Below, piece after piece: positions 1 through 8,256 of a stretch of 20,940 bases of DNA. Position 1 is the stretch's first letter, and each line of letters opens with the position of its first letter. Origin of the DNA: an uncultured Roseburia sp. (GTDB taxonomy: Bacteria; Bacillota; Clostridia; Lachnospirales; Lachnospiraceae); NCBI GenBank assembly GCA_947384095.1, contig CANDFU010000001.1, positions 1 to 20,940 of the forward strand, in the 5' to 3' direction. The translations under genes and the position numbers were made by a program. The notes beneath the pieces were generated by a model. The model was given only the letters and a program-made list of their open reading frames with translations, did no database searches and had not been told where the DNA came from.

Positions 1-2
1 GG

Positions 3-983
3 CATTATACCAGAATGGCTGTGCTGCCCAAACTGTATAATAAAAGCCCGGATACCAGGCTCAGACTTCACAATGTCCATCATCTGAACGATCCGCTCGA
101 GGGTGTGCTTCTGATCAATCAGCTGAGAGAAACGCTTCCGGTGGAAAAAGATTCGCTGATTCAGACCTTGTGGGATAAGTACAATTCCGACGAGGGCGGA
201 GCCGTGCGCAATATGGTATATATGGGCAGTTTTACCAGCCGCCTGGATCATCTGAACATGTGGGACCGGTATGGGGACGGTCAGAAAGGAGTCGCGCTCT
301 GCTTCGACGGAAAAGCATATTTTGACAAGGAGGCAAAGATTTCGTTTGCAAAAATGTCTACGAGCGGAAGTTATGGACGTTATAAGGTGGAGGACATAAA
401 ATATCCGCTCTATATGGTTCTTTATCTGCCGGAGAAGAACGGGAAAGGGCTGGAGAAGGCAGAAGAGTATGCCCGTCACAGAGAGGCTGCCGCGGAGGCG
501 GGAAATGATAAAAAAGAGAAAAGCTGGTGGGGGATGCAGGCGGATCTGATCCGTGATCTCATCCGGCTGGAGAAAAAGATCGGGGAATGTCTGGAAGAGA
601 TGCAGAAAGTCTTAAAAAGCATAGAGGAAGAAGGCCGGGAAACAGAGGAGGAACGCCGGATGTACATAAGGCTCAGAGACGAGCTCTGCCATGCCATCAT
701 GGTAATCATTGATCTGGTCCGGTTTCTGATCAAAAGCGATAAATACCGGGATGAGCGTGAATTTCGTGTAATCCAGTATTCGGATGATCCGGAGTGTGAG
801 GGTGAGGGAACGGAGGTTCCAAAGCTGTATATCCCGATTGAAAAAGAACTGGTCTACAAAAGAGTATGTTTCGGGCCGCTTGTCAAGGAATTTGAGTCAA
901 AGGCGGCCTATGTCTTAAATATCAAGAGAAACGGAGCGGATGTGGAGGTGCAGAAGTCGGCCATCTCATTTAAAGAAGGATAG
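3..983 (+). CDS. DUF2971 family protein, 5'-truncated by the window edge
   Basis: The reading frame is open to the first complete codon. Just before the first ATG (position 15) it reads His-Tyr-Thr-Arg, which fits the usual DUF2971 opening (a Tyr-x-Tyr-Thr-like stretch before the NDPxE motif). ATG 15 also has no ribosome binding site, so the true start lies outside the window. Numbered from ATG 15, NDPLEG is at 25-30 and the core block with NMWDRYGDGQKGVALCFD is at 81-98. The C-terminal KYRDEREFR (243-251) matches the family's K-x-x-x-W/Y-x-x-E-x-E-x-R signature. Between these is an unusually long charged helical insertion (about 145-225). DUF2971 proteins have no established biochemical function and often lie in accessory or defence neighbourhoods. 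The stop is 14 bases before the next gene, so it probably shares the operon. Family call fairly secure; function unknown. Confidence 0.8.
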   Translation, partial: HYTRMAVLPKLYNKSPDTRLRLHNVHHLNDPLEGVLLINQLRETLPVEKDSLIQTLWDKYNSDEGGAVRNMVYMGSFTSRLDHLNMWDRYGDGQKGVALCFDGKAYFDKEAKISFAKMSTSGSYGRYKVEDIKYPLYMVLYLPEKNGKGLEKAEEYARHREAAAEAGNDKKEKSWWGMQADLIRDLIRLEKKIGECLEEMQKVLKSIEEEGRETEEERRMYIRLRDELCHAIMVIIDLVRFLIKSDKYRDEREFRVIQYSDDPECEGEGTEVPKLYIPIEKELVYKRVCFGPLVKEFESKAAYVLNIKRNGADVEVQKSAISFKEG

Positions 984-997
984 GCGGGAGGGCGTGC

Positions 998-1675
998 ATG
1001 CGGGAAAGAAGTAAAATATTGATCACGGGAAGCACGCACGGCATCGGAAAGACCGTGGCGGAAAAGTTTCTCGGGGAAGGCTGGGAGGTATATGGCTGCG
1101 GGAGCAGCCGGGATGATAAGAGGGGACCGGATATTTCCGTCGAAGAGGAAGTGAGGGCGCTTTCTGGCTGGTGCGGCGCAGTGGACGCGGCTTTTAACAA
1201 TGCCGGGACGGGATGTGCGCCGGAACCGGCGCACTGCATGGATACCAGTGCGGCGAGGCGGATTCTGGAGGTAAACCTGCTGGGAACAGCTCTTTGCATG
1301 AAATATGAGTGCGCGCAGATGCTGCAGAAGGGCGGTGTGATCGTAAACAGTTCGTCGGTGGCTGCGTTTCGGGCGGCAACCGGGGCCGACCCCGTCTATG
1401 CTGCGTCCAAAGCGGGCGTTCTGCGTCTTACGGCGGAGGCGGCTGTCAGGCCGGAGTACAGAGACCGGATCCGCTTTTTTACAGTCATCCCCGGCTGGAT
1501 TGAAACACGAATGACGGCAATGGATGATAAGCGCGAGTGGGAGAAAAGGCTGCCGGGCGGGCGCGCGGGTACGCCGCAGGAAGTGGCAGAGCTGGTTTAT
1601 CGGATCATAAAAGAACAGGACTGCTTTGATTCGGGGCAGGAATTTCACGTCAACGGGGGAGGGATTCTGGTGTGA
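998..1675 (+). CDS. Short-chain dehydrogenase/reductase (classical SDR)
   Basis: This 225-residue protein has all the hallmarks of a classical NAD(P)-dependent SDR oxidoreductase. The dinucleotide-binding motif TGSTHGIG is at 10-17, NNAG at 67-70, the structural Asn at 93, catalytic Ser at 118-120, and the YAASK active site gives Tyr134 and Lys138. The C-terminal VNGGG (218-222) is the usual substrate-loop ending. The ATG at 998 is preceded by GGGAGGG (986-992) at good spacing. It is somewhat shorter than the usual 245-255 residues, mainly between the first strand and NNAG. Its stop overlaps the GTG start of the next gene by 4 bases, so translation is probably coupled. Substrate cannot be read from sequence. 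The neighbours (epimerase, aminotransferase, glycosyltransferase) suggest oxidation or reduction of a sugar or sugar-derived alcohol, which is inference. Confidence 0.9.
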   Translation: MRERSKILITGSTHGIGKTVAEKFLGEGWEVYGCGSSRDDKRGPDISVEEEVRALSGWCGAVDAAFNNAGTGCAPEPAHCMDTSAARRILEVNLLGTALCMKYECAQMLQKGGVIVNSSSVAAFRAATGADPVYAASKAGVLRLTAEAAVRPEYRDRIRFFTVIPGWIETRMTAMDDKREWEKRLPGGRAGTPQEVAELVYRIIKEQDCFDSGQEFHVNGGGILV

Positions 1676-4248
1676 GTAAAAGAAGAACAGACGGGCAAAA
1701 ACGGGTCAGCGGTATCCTGATGGCGCTAAGCAGCCTGCCGGGGGCTTACGGCATCGGGGATCTGGGAAAAGAGGCCAGGTACGCGGCGGACTGGATGAGA
1801 CGGGCCGGATTTACACAGTGGTCGCTTCTTCCGCTGAACCCGACCAGCCACGGGGACAGCCCGTATCAGAGTCCCAGCGCGTTTGCCGGAAATATCAATT
1901 ACATATCGCCGGAACTTCTGGCGGAGGACGGGCTGCTGGGGCCGGAGGAAGTAAAAGAGGCCGTTTCGGGGACGGAGGGCAGGGTGGATTACGGTGAACT
2001 GTTTGTGACGCGGCCGAAGCTCCTGCGCCGCGCGTTCCGGCACTTTGCGGAGCAGGGCGGCTGCGAGAGAGCGGATTATTGGAAATTCTGCCGGGAAAAT
2101 GAGGACTGGCTGGGCGACTATGCCGCTTTCATGACGATCAAGGAAAAAATGGGCTATCTTCCCTGGCAGCAATGGCCCGGGGCGCTGGCGCACCGGAAAG
2201 AACCGGAATATTCCCGGTATCTGGAGCAGTGGAAAGAAGATACGATGTTCTGGGAGTTTACCCAGTATCTTTTTTTCAGCCAGTGGATGCGGCTTAAGGA
2301 ATATGTCAACGGACGGGGAATCGGGCTGATCGGCGATATGCCGTTTTATGTCGCGCATGACAGCGCGGACGTCTGGAGCCACAGGGAGTTGTTTGCCGTG
2401 AGCCGGGAAACCGGAAAGGTGACGATGTGGGCAGGCGTTCCTGCGGATTATTTTTCGGGACGTGACCGAAACTGGGGAAATCCGGTCTATGCGTGGGAAA
2501 GTCATGAGGCGGAACATTACCGATGGTTCCGAAACAGGATAAAAGTCAGCGGGGCGATGTATGACGGCCTGCGGATTGATCATGTCATCGCGGCGAGACG
2601 GTATTTCGGGATCCGGGACGGGGAGAAAACGGGTGTGTGGTATGACGGTCCGGATCTGAATCAAAATCAGTTTACACAGGCAGTCCGGGAAGAGGCGGAG
2701 CGGGCCGGGTTATCCGTGATTGCGGAAGATCTCGGGGAGGTTCCGCCGGGCTTAAGAGAGCGGATGCACGAAATCGGATGGCCGGGGATGCGCGTCTTAC
2801 AGTTTGCTTTTACAGGGGCTTACGGGCCCAAAAGCAATCATCTTCCGTTTTACCATGACAGGGACATGGTGGTTTATACCGGAACGCATGATCACCCGAC
2901 GCTGAAAACGTTTCTGGAGAAGAAAACAGAGGAAGAGCTGCAATATATGAAATGGTGGACCGGGAAGCGCACGCGCAGCGAGCTGAGATGGGCGCTGATC
3001 GAGGAGGCGTACAAGTCTGTGGCCGACCAGGTGATGATCCCGGTTCAGGACATACTGGGGTACGGGGAAGAGGCCCGGCTGGTTTTTACTGAGGAACCGG
3101 AGCGTTCCTGGAAGTGGAGGATTAAAAGCCTGGCGGAGTTTTCGGAAGAGGCGGCTCTGAGAATGAAAAAAACGGCGGTTCTCACAGGGCGGTATGAAGA
3201 TGCGAAAGAAATGCCGGAAGGCCTGGCCAGGAATAAAACCGTCATACTGGTTACGGGCGCTTCCGGCTTTATCGGCACGAATCTGACCGGGCGGCTTTTA
3301 AAAGAAGGATATGCCGTGATCGCAGTGGATACGGAAAAGCCGCAGATTTCCTATGAGGGATACCGCCGGAGTGAAATCATCGGAACAGATGTCTGTTCCT
3401 TTGATCTTCTGACGGTAAACGGCGACATCGGAGACGAAACGCTGCTGGAAGAGATTTTCCAGTATGAGATCGGATATGTGATCCACCTGGCCGCGCTCTC
3501 GACAATCCAGCTCGGGGCAGTCAGCTATGAGGAGACGATGCGCGTGAATGTGAAAGGGACAGAGACTCTGCTTCGGGCGGCGGAGAAAGCGGGCGGCGTG
3601 AAAGGATTTGTCTATGCGTCGACCGACAAGGTTTACGGAGAGATGCAGTCACAGGCGTATACGGAGGAGATGCCGTTACATCCGTCCGTTTCTCCTTACG
3701 ATCTCTCGAAGGCACAGGCGGACGAGCTGGTGCGAAGGTGGGCAAAAGAGCGCGGAGGGCACGGGATTGTGCTTCGATTCTGCAATATTTATGGAAAATA
3801 CGACCGGAAGGCGACGCGTATCGTTCCCGGGACAATGCAGTCCCTGTTAAAAAAGCGCGGGTGCGTGCTGCGGATGTTTCGTGACGAAGAGGGGCACATC
3901 AGAAATTTCGGGAGGGATTTTCTGTATGTGGATGATCTGTGCGGGGCAGTCTGTGATATATTAAAAAAACTGGATATATGGAATCGGGATGAGACGGAAG
4001 CGATGTGGGGGGAGGCGTTTAATCTCGGCACAAAGCATTGTTATCCCATGGATGAGATGATATATAAGATGCAGATGCTGACCGGAATCCATGTGCTTCC
4101 GCAGATCGAGCTGTCAGAAGCGGGGGCAGAGGTCACGCAGCAGTGTATGGACTATTCCAGGGCCCGGGAAGTTTTTGGTTTTCTGCCGGGGACGTCCCTT
4201 GAGGACGGACTTGCGGCCGTTGCGGAATGGTGGAAAGGAAATCTATGA
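1672..4248 (+). CDS. Fusion: GH77 4-alpha-glucanotransferase + NAD-dependent epimerase/dehydratase
   Basis: One 858-residue frame encodes two complete enzymes. Residues 1-508 are a MalQ/amylomaltase (GH77): the early SPYQSPSAFAGN motif (64-74), nucleophile Asp303 in RIDH, acid/base Glu352 in AEDLGE, and the third acid Asp407 in GTHDH. The domain ends with the usual family C-terminus. After a linker of about 13 residues, 522-858 form an extended-SDR sugar-nucleotide epimerase/dehydratase: TGASGFIG (528-535), Ser650-Thr651, and Tyr676-x3-Lys680. GH77 transfers maltooligosaccharide units between glucans; extended SDRs usually act on UDP-, GDP- or dTDP-sugars. The GTG start follows GGGGGAGGG and overlaps the previous stop. 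No frameshift or stop separates the halves, but internal ATGs near 3163 and 3211 might also yield a separate epimerase. MalQ is normally standalone (about 500 residues), so the fusion is unusual. The epimerase substrate is unknown. Confidence 0.9.
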   Translation: MSKRRTDGQKRVSGILMALSSLPGAYGIGDLGKEARYAADWMRRAGFTQWSLLPLNPTSHGDSPYQSPSAFAGNINYISPELLAEDGLLGPEEVKEAVSGTEGRVDYGELFVTRPKLLRRAFRHFAEQGGCERADYWKFCRENEDWLGDYAAFMTIKEKMGYLPWQQWPGALAHRKEPEYSRYLEQWKEDTMFWEFTQYLFFSQWMRLKEYVNGRGIGLIGDMPFYVAHDSADVWSHRELFAVSRETGKVTMWAGVPADYFSGRDRNWGNPVYAWESHEAEHYRWFRNRIKVSGAMYDGLRIDHVIAARRYFGIRDGEKTGVWYDGPDLNQNQFTQAVREEAERAGLSVIAEDLGEVPPGLRERMHEIGWPGMRVLQFAFTGAYGPKSNHLPFYHDRDMVVYTGTHDHPTLKTFLEKKTEEELQYMKWWTGKRTRSELRWALIEEAYKSVADQVMIPVQDILGYGEEARLVFTEEPERSWKWRIKSLAEFSEEAALRMKKTAVLTGRYEDAKEMPEGLARNKTVILVTGASGFIGTNLTGRLLKEGYAVIAVDTEKPQISYEGYRRSEIIGTDVCSFDLLTVNGDIGDETLLEEIFQYEIGYVIHLAALSTIQLGAVSYEETMRVNVKGTETLLRAAEKAGGVKGFVYASTDKVYGEMQSQAYTEEMPLHPSVSPYDLSKAQADELVRRWAKERGGHGIVLRFCNIYGKYDRKATRIVPGTMQSLLKKRGCVLRMFRDEEGHIRNFGRDFLYVDDLCGAVCDILKKLDIWNRDETEAMWGEAFNLGTKHCYPMDEMIYKMQMLTGIHVLPQIELSEAGAEVTQQCMDYSRAREVFGFLPGTSLEDGLAAVAEWWKGNL

Positions 4249-5441
4249 TCAGTGAAGTGGTAAAACGATTATTCGATTATATGGAGGCGGGTCTGCCGCA
4301 GGATCAGGCGCCGCTGCGCACCCTAAACGCTGTCGGCAGTTATCCGCTGGCCTACCGGACGTTCGGCGGGCAGGCGCAGGGAAACGGGGATCTGGACGAT
4401 GCAGTCATGGAGACGGCGTTCGGCAGTCATTATCTGCTGACGATGCTTTGTTCCGGGGCCGTGATACGGCGGATCCTGTACCGGGAGCCGCAGTCATACC
4501 ATAGTCTTTACTGCGACGGAATGACATTCCGTTTTCTGGACCGCCACGGCCTTGCGGAGCACGGCGTGTGGGACCGGATAGACCATGCGGCGCTGGATGA
4601 AAATATTACGATGAATAATGTCGACCACCGCATTTACTATTCGGCCGCCAAACCGTTTGCGCTGCTGAAGGAAGCGGGAATCGCGGGGGAGAAGGGGCTC
4701 CCGGTTCTGTTTGTGGATGCCGATCTTATTTTAAAAAAGCGCCATGACGCAATCCTGCGGCATCCTGAAACGATACGGGCTGCATACGGGCATCTGGAAG
4801 CGATCGGGACGTCCTGCTATCCGGACTTTACGGGACTTCATTTCCCGGAAGGGTATCGGCTGCCGCCGTACCGTACCGATCTGCCCGCTGTCAATACCTG
4901 TCTGATGTATTTTCGGGATCTGGAGCTGATGGCGGAGTGGAGCCTGTTTTTCAAAGATCTTTTTCTTGACAACCGGGTCGACGGGGAGCCGGACGCCGTT
5001 ACGATTTCAAGGCAGCTTCTGGGAATTGACCAGCGCACGTTTCCCATGATCGCAGACCATCACGGGTATTGGAAAGACGGGCAGGTGGAGGCGTTTCTTG
5101 ATCTTATCTGGGATCCGCCGTATTTTCGCCACAGCAGAACGGGAGAGACCGGAGAGTGGCATTACTACACGCTGGAATATCACCCGGAGCATGCAGACTG
5201 GCTGCAGGATATCACGCACACCTGGATTAACAAGCGGAATATCGAACGTGATCTTATGTACCGGAATTACCAGGGCTGTATGATGCTGGAAATCATTCTG
5301 GAGCTGGAACCGGGCATGGAACCGTATCTCGTTTCGTTTGACAGCCTGAAGCCGTATTTTGATCTGAGAAAACAGTATGGAACGATTGAAAATATGCTTT
5401 TGTCCGGCGCGGTGAGAGACCGGCTGGATAAGGAGTGCTGA
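4245..5441 (+). CDS. Putative GT-A-like glycosyltransferase, family not recognised
   Basis: I do not recognise a named family. The 398-residue protein carries LFVDADLILKK around 155-165, where Asp158-Ala-Asp160 looks like the metal- and nucleotide-binding DxD motif of GT-A glycosyltransferases. About 55 residues on, AVNTCLMYF (215-223) resembles the 'N-T-G-V-M-x-F' acceptor-side segment of GT8-like enzymes. The rest is rich in Trp, Tyr and His, and no signal peptide or membrane segment is evident, so it is probably cytoplasmic. I chose ATG 4245 because AAAGGA lies about 5 bases upstream and the ATGA overlaps the preceding stop by 4 bases; an in-frame ATG at 4227 is less well placed. Its position between an epimerase and an aminotransferase fits a role in sugar transfer. 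That role is inference, and another nucleotide-diphosphosugar enzyme is possible. Confidence 0.6.
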   Translation: MISEVVKRLFDYMEAGLPQDQAPLRTLNAVGSYPLAYRTFGGQAQGNGDLDDAVMETAFGSHYLLTMLCSGAVIRRILYREPQSYHSLYCDGMTFRFLDRHGLAEHGVWDRIDHAALDENITMNNVDHRIYYSAAKPFALLKEAGIAGEKGLPVLFVDADLILKKRHDAILRHPETIRAAYGHLEAIGTSCYPDFTGLHFPEGYRLPPYRTDLPAVNTCLMYFRDLELMAEWSLFFKDLFLDNRVDGEPDAVTISRQLLGIDQRTFPMIADHHGYWKDGQVEAFLDLIWDPPYFRHSRTGETGEWHYYTLEYHPEHADWLQDITHTWINKRNIERDLMYRNYQGCMMLEIILELEPGMEPYLVSFDSLKPYFDLRKQYGTIENMLLSGAVRDRLDKEC

Positions 5442-5464
5442 AGAGAGGGGACAGGAGGACAGGG

Positions 5465-6763
5465 ATGCCGCAGGATACGGAAAATGAAAACAGCCGGCTG
5501 CTGAAACGGCTGGCGAAATATCTGCCCCGGGGGTGTATCAGGGAAGGAGACCACGTTCCGGTGAGCGGGAGCGGGAGTTTTTATACCGACGCGCAGGGGA
5601 AAGAATACCTTGATTTCTCTTCCGGGATTTTTACCAATTCGTTCGGCCACGGGTGTGCGCGCCTGAACCAGGCGGGATTTAAGCAGGCAGAACGGCTTGC
5701 CAACATTCACGGCAGACACTGTGCGGCCGAGCTCACGTTTTACCGTCGGCTGTTTTCGCATCTCCCTGCAGAGGATTACAAGGCCATTCCGTATAATGAC
5801 GGTGGATATACGATTGACCGCGGGTTATCGGACGTGATCAATCACTTTGGAAAGCGGCGCGTCGGAATCGCGGCGTATCGCAATGGGTTTCACGGAAAGA
5901 CGCAGGCGGGAAAGCTCCTGATTAACGAGACCCGGAAGGCGGCGCTTTACGACAATTTTCAGATTGACTTTCCGAACTGCTACCGGTGTCCATGGAAAAA
6001 GAAAAAGACGGCCTGTGATATGGAGTGTGCAGAAGCGGCGTGCAGTAAGCTGAGGGAAAAGGAAGCCAGGGCGCTTATCTTCGAGCCCGTGCAGGGGGCC
6101 GGTATCCTGGTTCCGCCTCCGGACTACTGGAAGGCGATAGAGAGATTCTGCAGGGAACAGGGGATTGTTCTGTTTGCGGACGAAGTGTTGACGGGCGGCG
6201 GACGGACGGGGGAATACCTTGCCTGTACCCGTTTTGGGATTGTGCCCGATCTGATCGCGCTCACAAAAGGGCTTGCCAATGGGAAACCGCTCTCCGTGCT
6301 GCTGGAGCGCGAGTACCTCACCGGGAACCAATACGCGGTAAGGCCGCTGGAGCGTGCGTCCACGTTTGCCGCGCATCCGGAGGCGCTGGCGGTCGCCGGG
6401 GAGCTGCTTTTGATGCTGGAAGAAGGAGAGATCCTGCCGCGCGTCCGGCGGTACGGAAAACTGCTTGCGGAAGGGCTTGCAGAGCTTCCGGGGCGTTTTT
6501 TGCAGGTCGGCGATGTGCGGAGCTTAGGGCTTATGGCGGCGGTCGAGTTTGTGCGGGATAAGGAGTCGAAAGAGCCGGATCCCCTGTTTTCCATGCGTGT
6601 GTTCGATCAGTGCAGGAAAAGTGGCCTGGAGACGATCGGGGGAGGCCATATCCTCCGCCTGGCGCCGCCGCTGAATATCGAGGAGGACGACCTGCTGCGG
6701 GGCCTTGCCATCCTTGCGGAATGTATCGCAGAAGTACAGGCGGGAGGGATGAAGAGTGAATGA
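5465..6763 (+). CDS. Class III pyridoxal-phosphate aminotransferase
   Basis: The 432-residue protein is a fold-type I, class III aminotransferase (GABA/ornithine/diaminobutyrate type). FADEVLTGGGRTG places PLP-binding Asp239, and ALTKGLANGKPL places the Schiff-base lysine at Lys268. GFHGKTQAG (141-149) is the usual aromatic-His-Gly PLP-stacking segment, and STFAAHP (299-305) is the phosphate-binding segment. NCYRCP (171-176), followed by four more cysteines up to 193, resembles a cysteine-rich segment I recall from GabT-like relatives. The usual N-S-G-x-E-A motif before the HG segment is replaced by NDGGYTID (111-118), which may reflect unusual substrate or cofactor handling. ATG 5465 is chosen for AGGAGG at 5453-5458; a GTG at 5435 is in frame but lacks this. 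It is 23 bases behind the previous gene and overlaps the next by 8 bases. It probably aminates a keto-sugar or similar intermediate, which is inference. Confidence 0.88.
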   Translation: MPQDTENENSRLLKRLAKYLPRGCIREGDHVPVSGSGSFYTDAQGKEYLDFSSGIFTNSFGHGCARLNQAGFKQAERLANIHGRHCAAELTFYRRLFSHLPAEDYKAIPYNDGGYTIDRGLSDVINHFGKRRVGIAAYRNGFHGKTQAGKLLINETRKAALYDNFQIDFPNCYRCPWKKKKTACDMECAEAACSKLREKEARALIFEPVQGAGILVPPPDYWKAIERFCREQGIVLFADEVLTGGGRTGEYLACTRFGIVPDLIALTKGLANGKPLSVLLEREYLTGNQYAVRPLERASTFAAHPEALAVAGELLLMLEEGEILPRVRRYGKLLAEGLAELPGRFLQVGDVRSLGLMAAVEFVRDKESKEPDPLFSMRVFDQCRKSGLETIGGGHILRLAPPLNIEEDDLLRGLAILAECIAEVQAGGMKSE

Positions 6764-8228
6764 TTTTTATTGTATGCGTTTTTATGTCACTTACCGGTGC
6801 AATTCCAGATGCAGTTACTGTAATGTCTGGCAGGAAGACCGTTTTCGCGGTGTAAAAGAGCTTGCGCCGGAAGAGGCGGAGAAACTGATCCGGCAGTGTT
6901 ATGACGTCGGCGTCCGCTATATCGATTTTACCGGGGGCGAGCCGACGTTGTACCCGCATCTCATAAGACTGGTGCGGTACGCAAAAAGCCTGGGGATTAA
7001 AACGGAAGTCACGACGAACGCCATTTCAAACGATTCCGGCCGGATGCGCGAGATCGCCGGGTGCGTCGATAAGTGGAATCTTTCGCTGGACACATTAAAT
7101 CCGGATACCTATCGAAAAACCAGGGGTGTGGACTGTTTTGACGCGGTGTCAGAGACGCTGAGGGAAACCATTAAGGTCCGCCGGCCGAAAATCATGACCG
7201 TCGTCTCCGCTGAAAATGAATCGGAGCTGGACAACCTGATTTCTTTTGCGCAGCGCAATGGGGCCGAGATTTATTTAAATCCGGTCTTTTCTTACTTTGG
7301 AACGGCGCACCCGGAGGATACGGCGGAATTTTCACAGCGGATTCTTGAGCGGATATATCGGCCCTGTACGGTTGTCATGCTGCATTTCCTGGAATTTTAC
7401 CGGGAGGGGGCCGACAGGCCGCCCTGCTCCGCCAACATAAGGACGCTGACCTTTGCGCCGGACGGCGCCCTTGTGCTTCCCTGTTACCATGCCATGCGGG
7501 AAGTGATTTCCTGGAGCGGAAGCCTTGACAAAATGCTGGCGGACGAGCGGTTTAAGGCGTATGGACGGCAGGCAGAAACATCCTCTTGCAGAAATTGTAA
7601 TGTGGTCCCTTATTTCGGGATCTCATTTAATTACCGGCTGGATTCTTTTTTCCTGATGCAGTCCTACACGGAAAAATTAAATCATTTAAAGCGCGATTTC
7701 TTAAATGACATCACCGGATGGGAGCGGGAGGAAGGCAGGCTGCACCTTCATCTGCAGGAGCTTCTCGCGATCCTGCGTTCCCTGCGCATCGAGAGAACGC
7801 AGGATGAGGAATGGCTCTATCGGGCGGATTGGACCGGGGCGGGGTATCGGACAAAAGTTTACCGGAAGGCGCTGGATCGGGCGGTTTATGCCCGGGAACG
7901 GCAGGCACAGGACTGCTGGCAGCTCACGCTGGTCCCGCATCACGGGTTTGATCAGATTTATGAAAAGGTTTACCGGAAGCTGTACCGCGGCATAAAAGCG
8001 GGGGAGTACGGGGAAGCGGCTCTCGGGCTGTTAAACAGAGCGGCCGAATTTCAGCTCCGGTGGTGGAAATGGTATGTGAGTAAATATATGAATGTCACGA
8101 TAAAGTGCAGGGCCGACCGGGAGGAAGCATGGCTTTCTGCGTATCTGGAGCAGATCGCCGCATGGGGAGACGCGCAGGGGGACGGGGAGGCCGTGCAGGC
8201 GGCCGGAGAGCTTATGCAGGATTTTTGA
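6756..8228 (+). CDS. Radical SAM protein with SPASM-like cysteines and long C-terminal extension
   Basis: This 490-residue protein opens with the radical SAM cluster motif C-N-S-R-C-S-Y-C (Cys15, Cys19, Cys22), followed by GGEP (60-63), the SAM-binding motif. A second cysteine region at about 225-290 (PPCS, LPCYH, and the pair SSCRNC) resembles a SPASM/twitch domain, which would bind an auxiliary iron-sulphur cluster. The last 190 or so residues are helical, rich in Trp, Tyr and Arg, and match nothing I recognise. Radical SAM-SPASM enzymes modify peptides, sugars or cyclitols. The aminotransferase, epimerase and glycosyltransferase next door favour a sugar-type substrate, and I found no precursor-peptide gene nearby. 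The GTG start at 6756 has GGGAGGG about 8 bases upstream and overlaps the previous stop; the ATG at 6774 is an alternative. It is the last gene of the operon. Confidence 0.88.
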   Translation: MNDFYCMRFYVTYRCNSRCSYCNVWQEDRFRGVKELAPEEAEKLIRQCYDVGVRYIDFTGGEPTLYPHLIRLVRYAKSLGIKTEVTTNAISNDSGRMREIAGCVDKWNLSLDTLNPDTYRKTRGVDCFDAVSETLRETIKVRRPKIMTVVSAENESELDNLISFAQRNGAEIYLNPVFSYFGTAHPEDTAEFSQRILERIYRPCTVVMLHFLEFYREGADRPPCSANIRTLTFAPDGALVLPCYHAMREVISWSGSLDKMLADERFKAYGRQAETSSCRNCNVVPYFGISFNYRLDSFFLMQSYTEKLNHLKRDFLNDITGWEREEGRLHLHLQELLAILRSLRIERTQDEEWLYRADWTGAGYRTKVYRKALDRAVYARERQAQDCWQLTLVPHHGFDQIYEKVYRKLYRGIKAGEYGEAALGLLNRAAEFQLRWWKWYVSKYMNVTIKCRADREEAWLSAYLEQIAAWGDAQGDGEAVQAAGELMQDF

Positions 8229-8256
8229 TTGTAAATTCCGGATAGTCTGTTATAAT
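8229..8256 (+). promoter_or_regulatory. Sigma-A-type promoter upstream of the nuclease-helicase gene
   Basis: TTGTAA (8229-8234) and a perfect TATAAT (8251-8256) are separated by 16 bases, directly behind the stop of the radical SAM gene. Transcription would begin near 8263 and leave a leader of about 105 bases before ATG 8369. No hairpin-plus-U-tract terminator separates it from the upstream operon, so readthrough is possible. Confidence 0.65.

Noticed and set aside
908..1648. Long - strand open frames opposite the SDR and other operon genes
   Set aside because: Arg/Pro/Ser-rich shadow translations of GC-rich coding DNA, with no motifs or ribosome binding sites.
6756..8228. RiPP cluster centred on the radical SAM-SPASM-like gene
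   Set aside because: No short precursor ORF, RRE domain, peptidase or exporter is visible, and the neighbours are carbohydrate-type enzymes.
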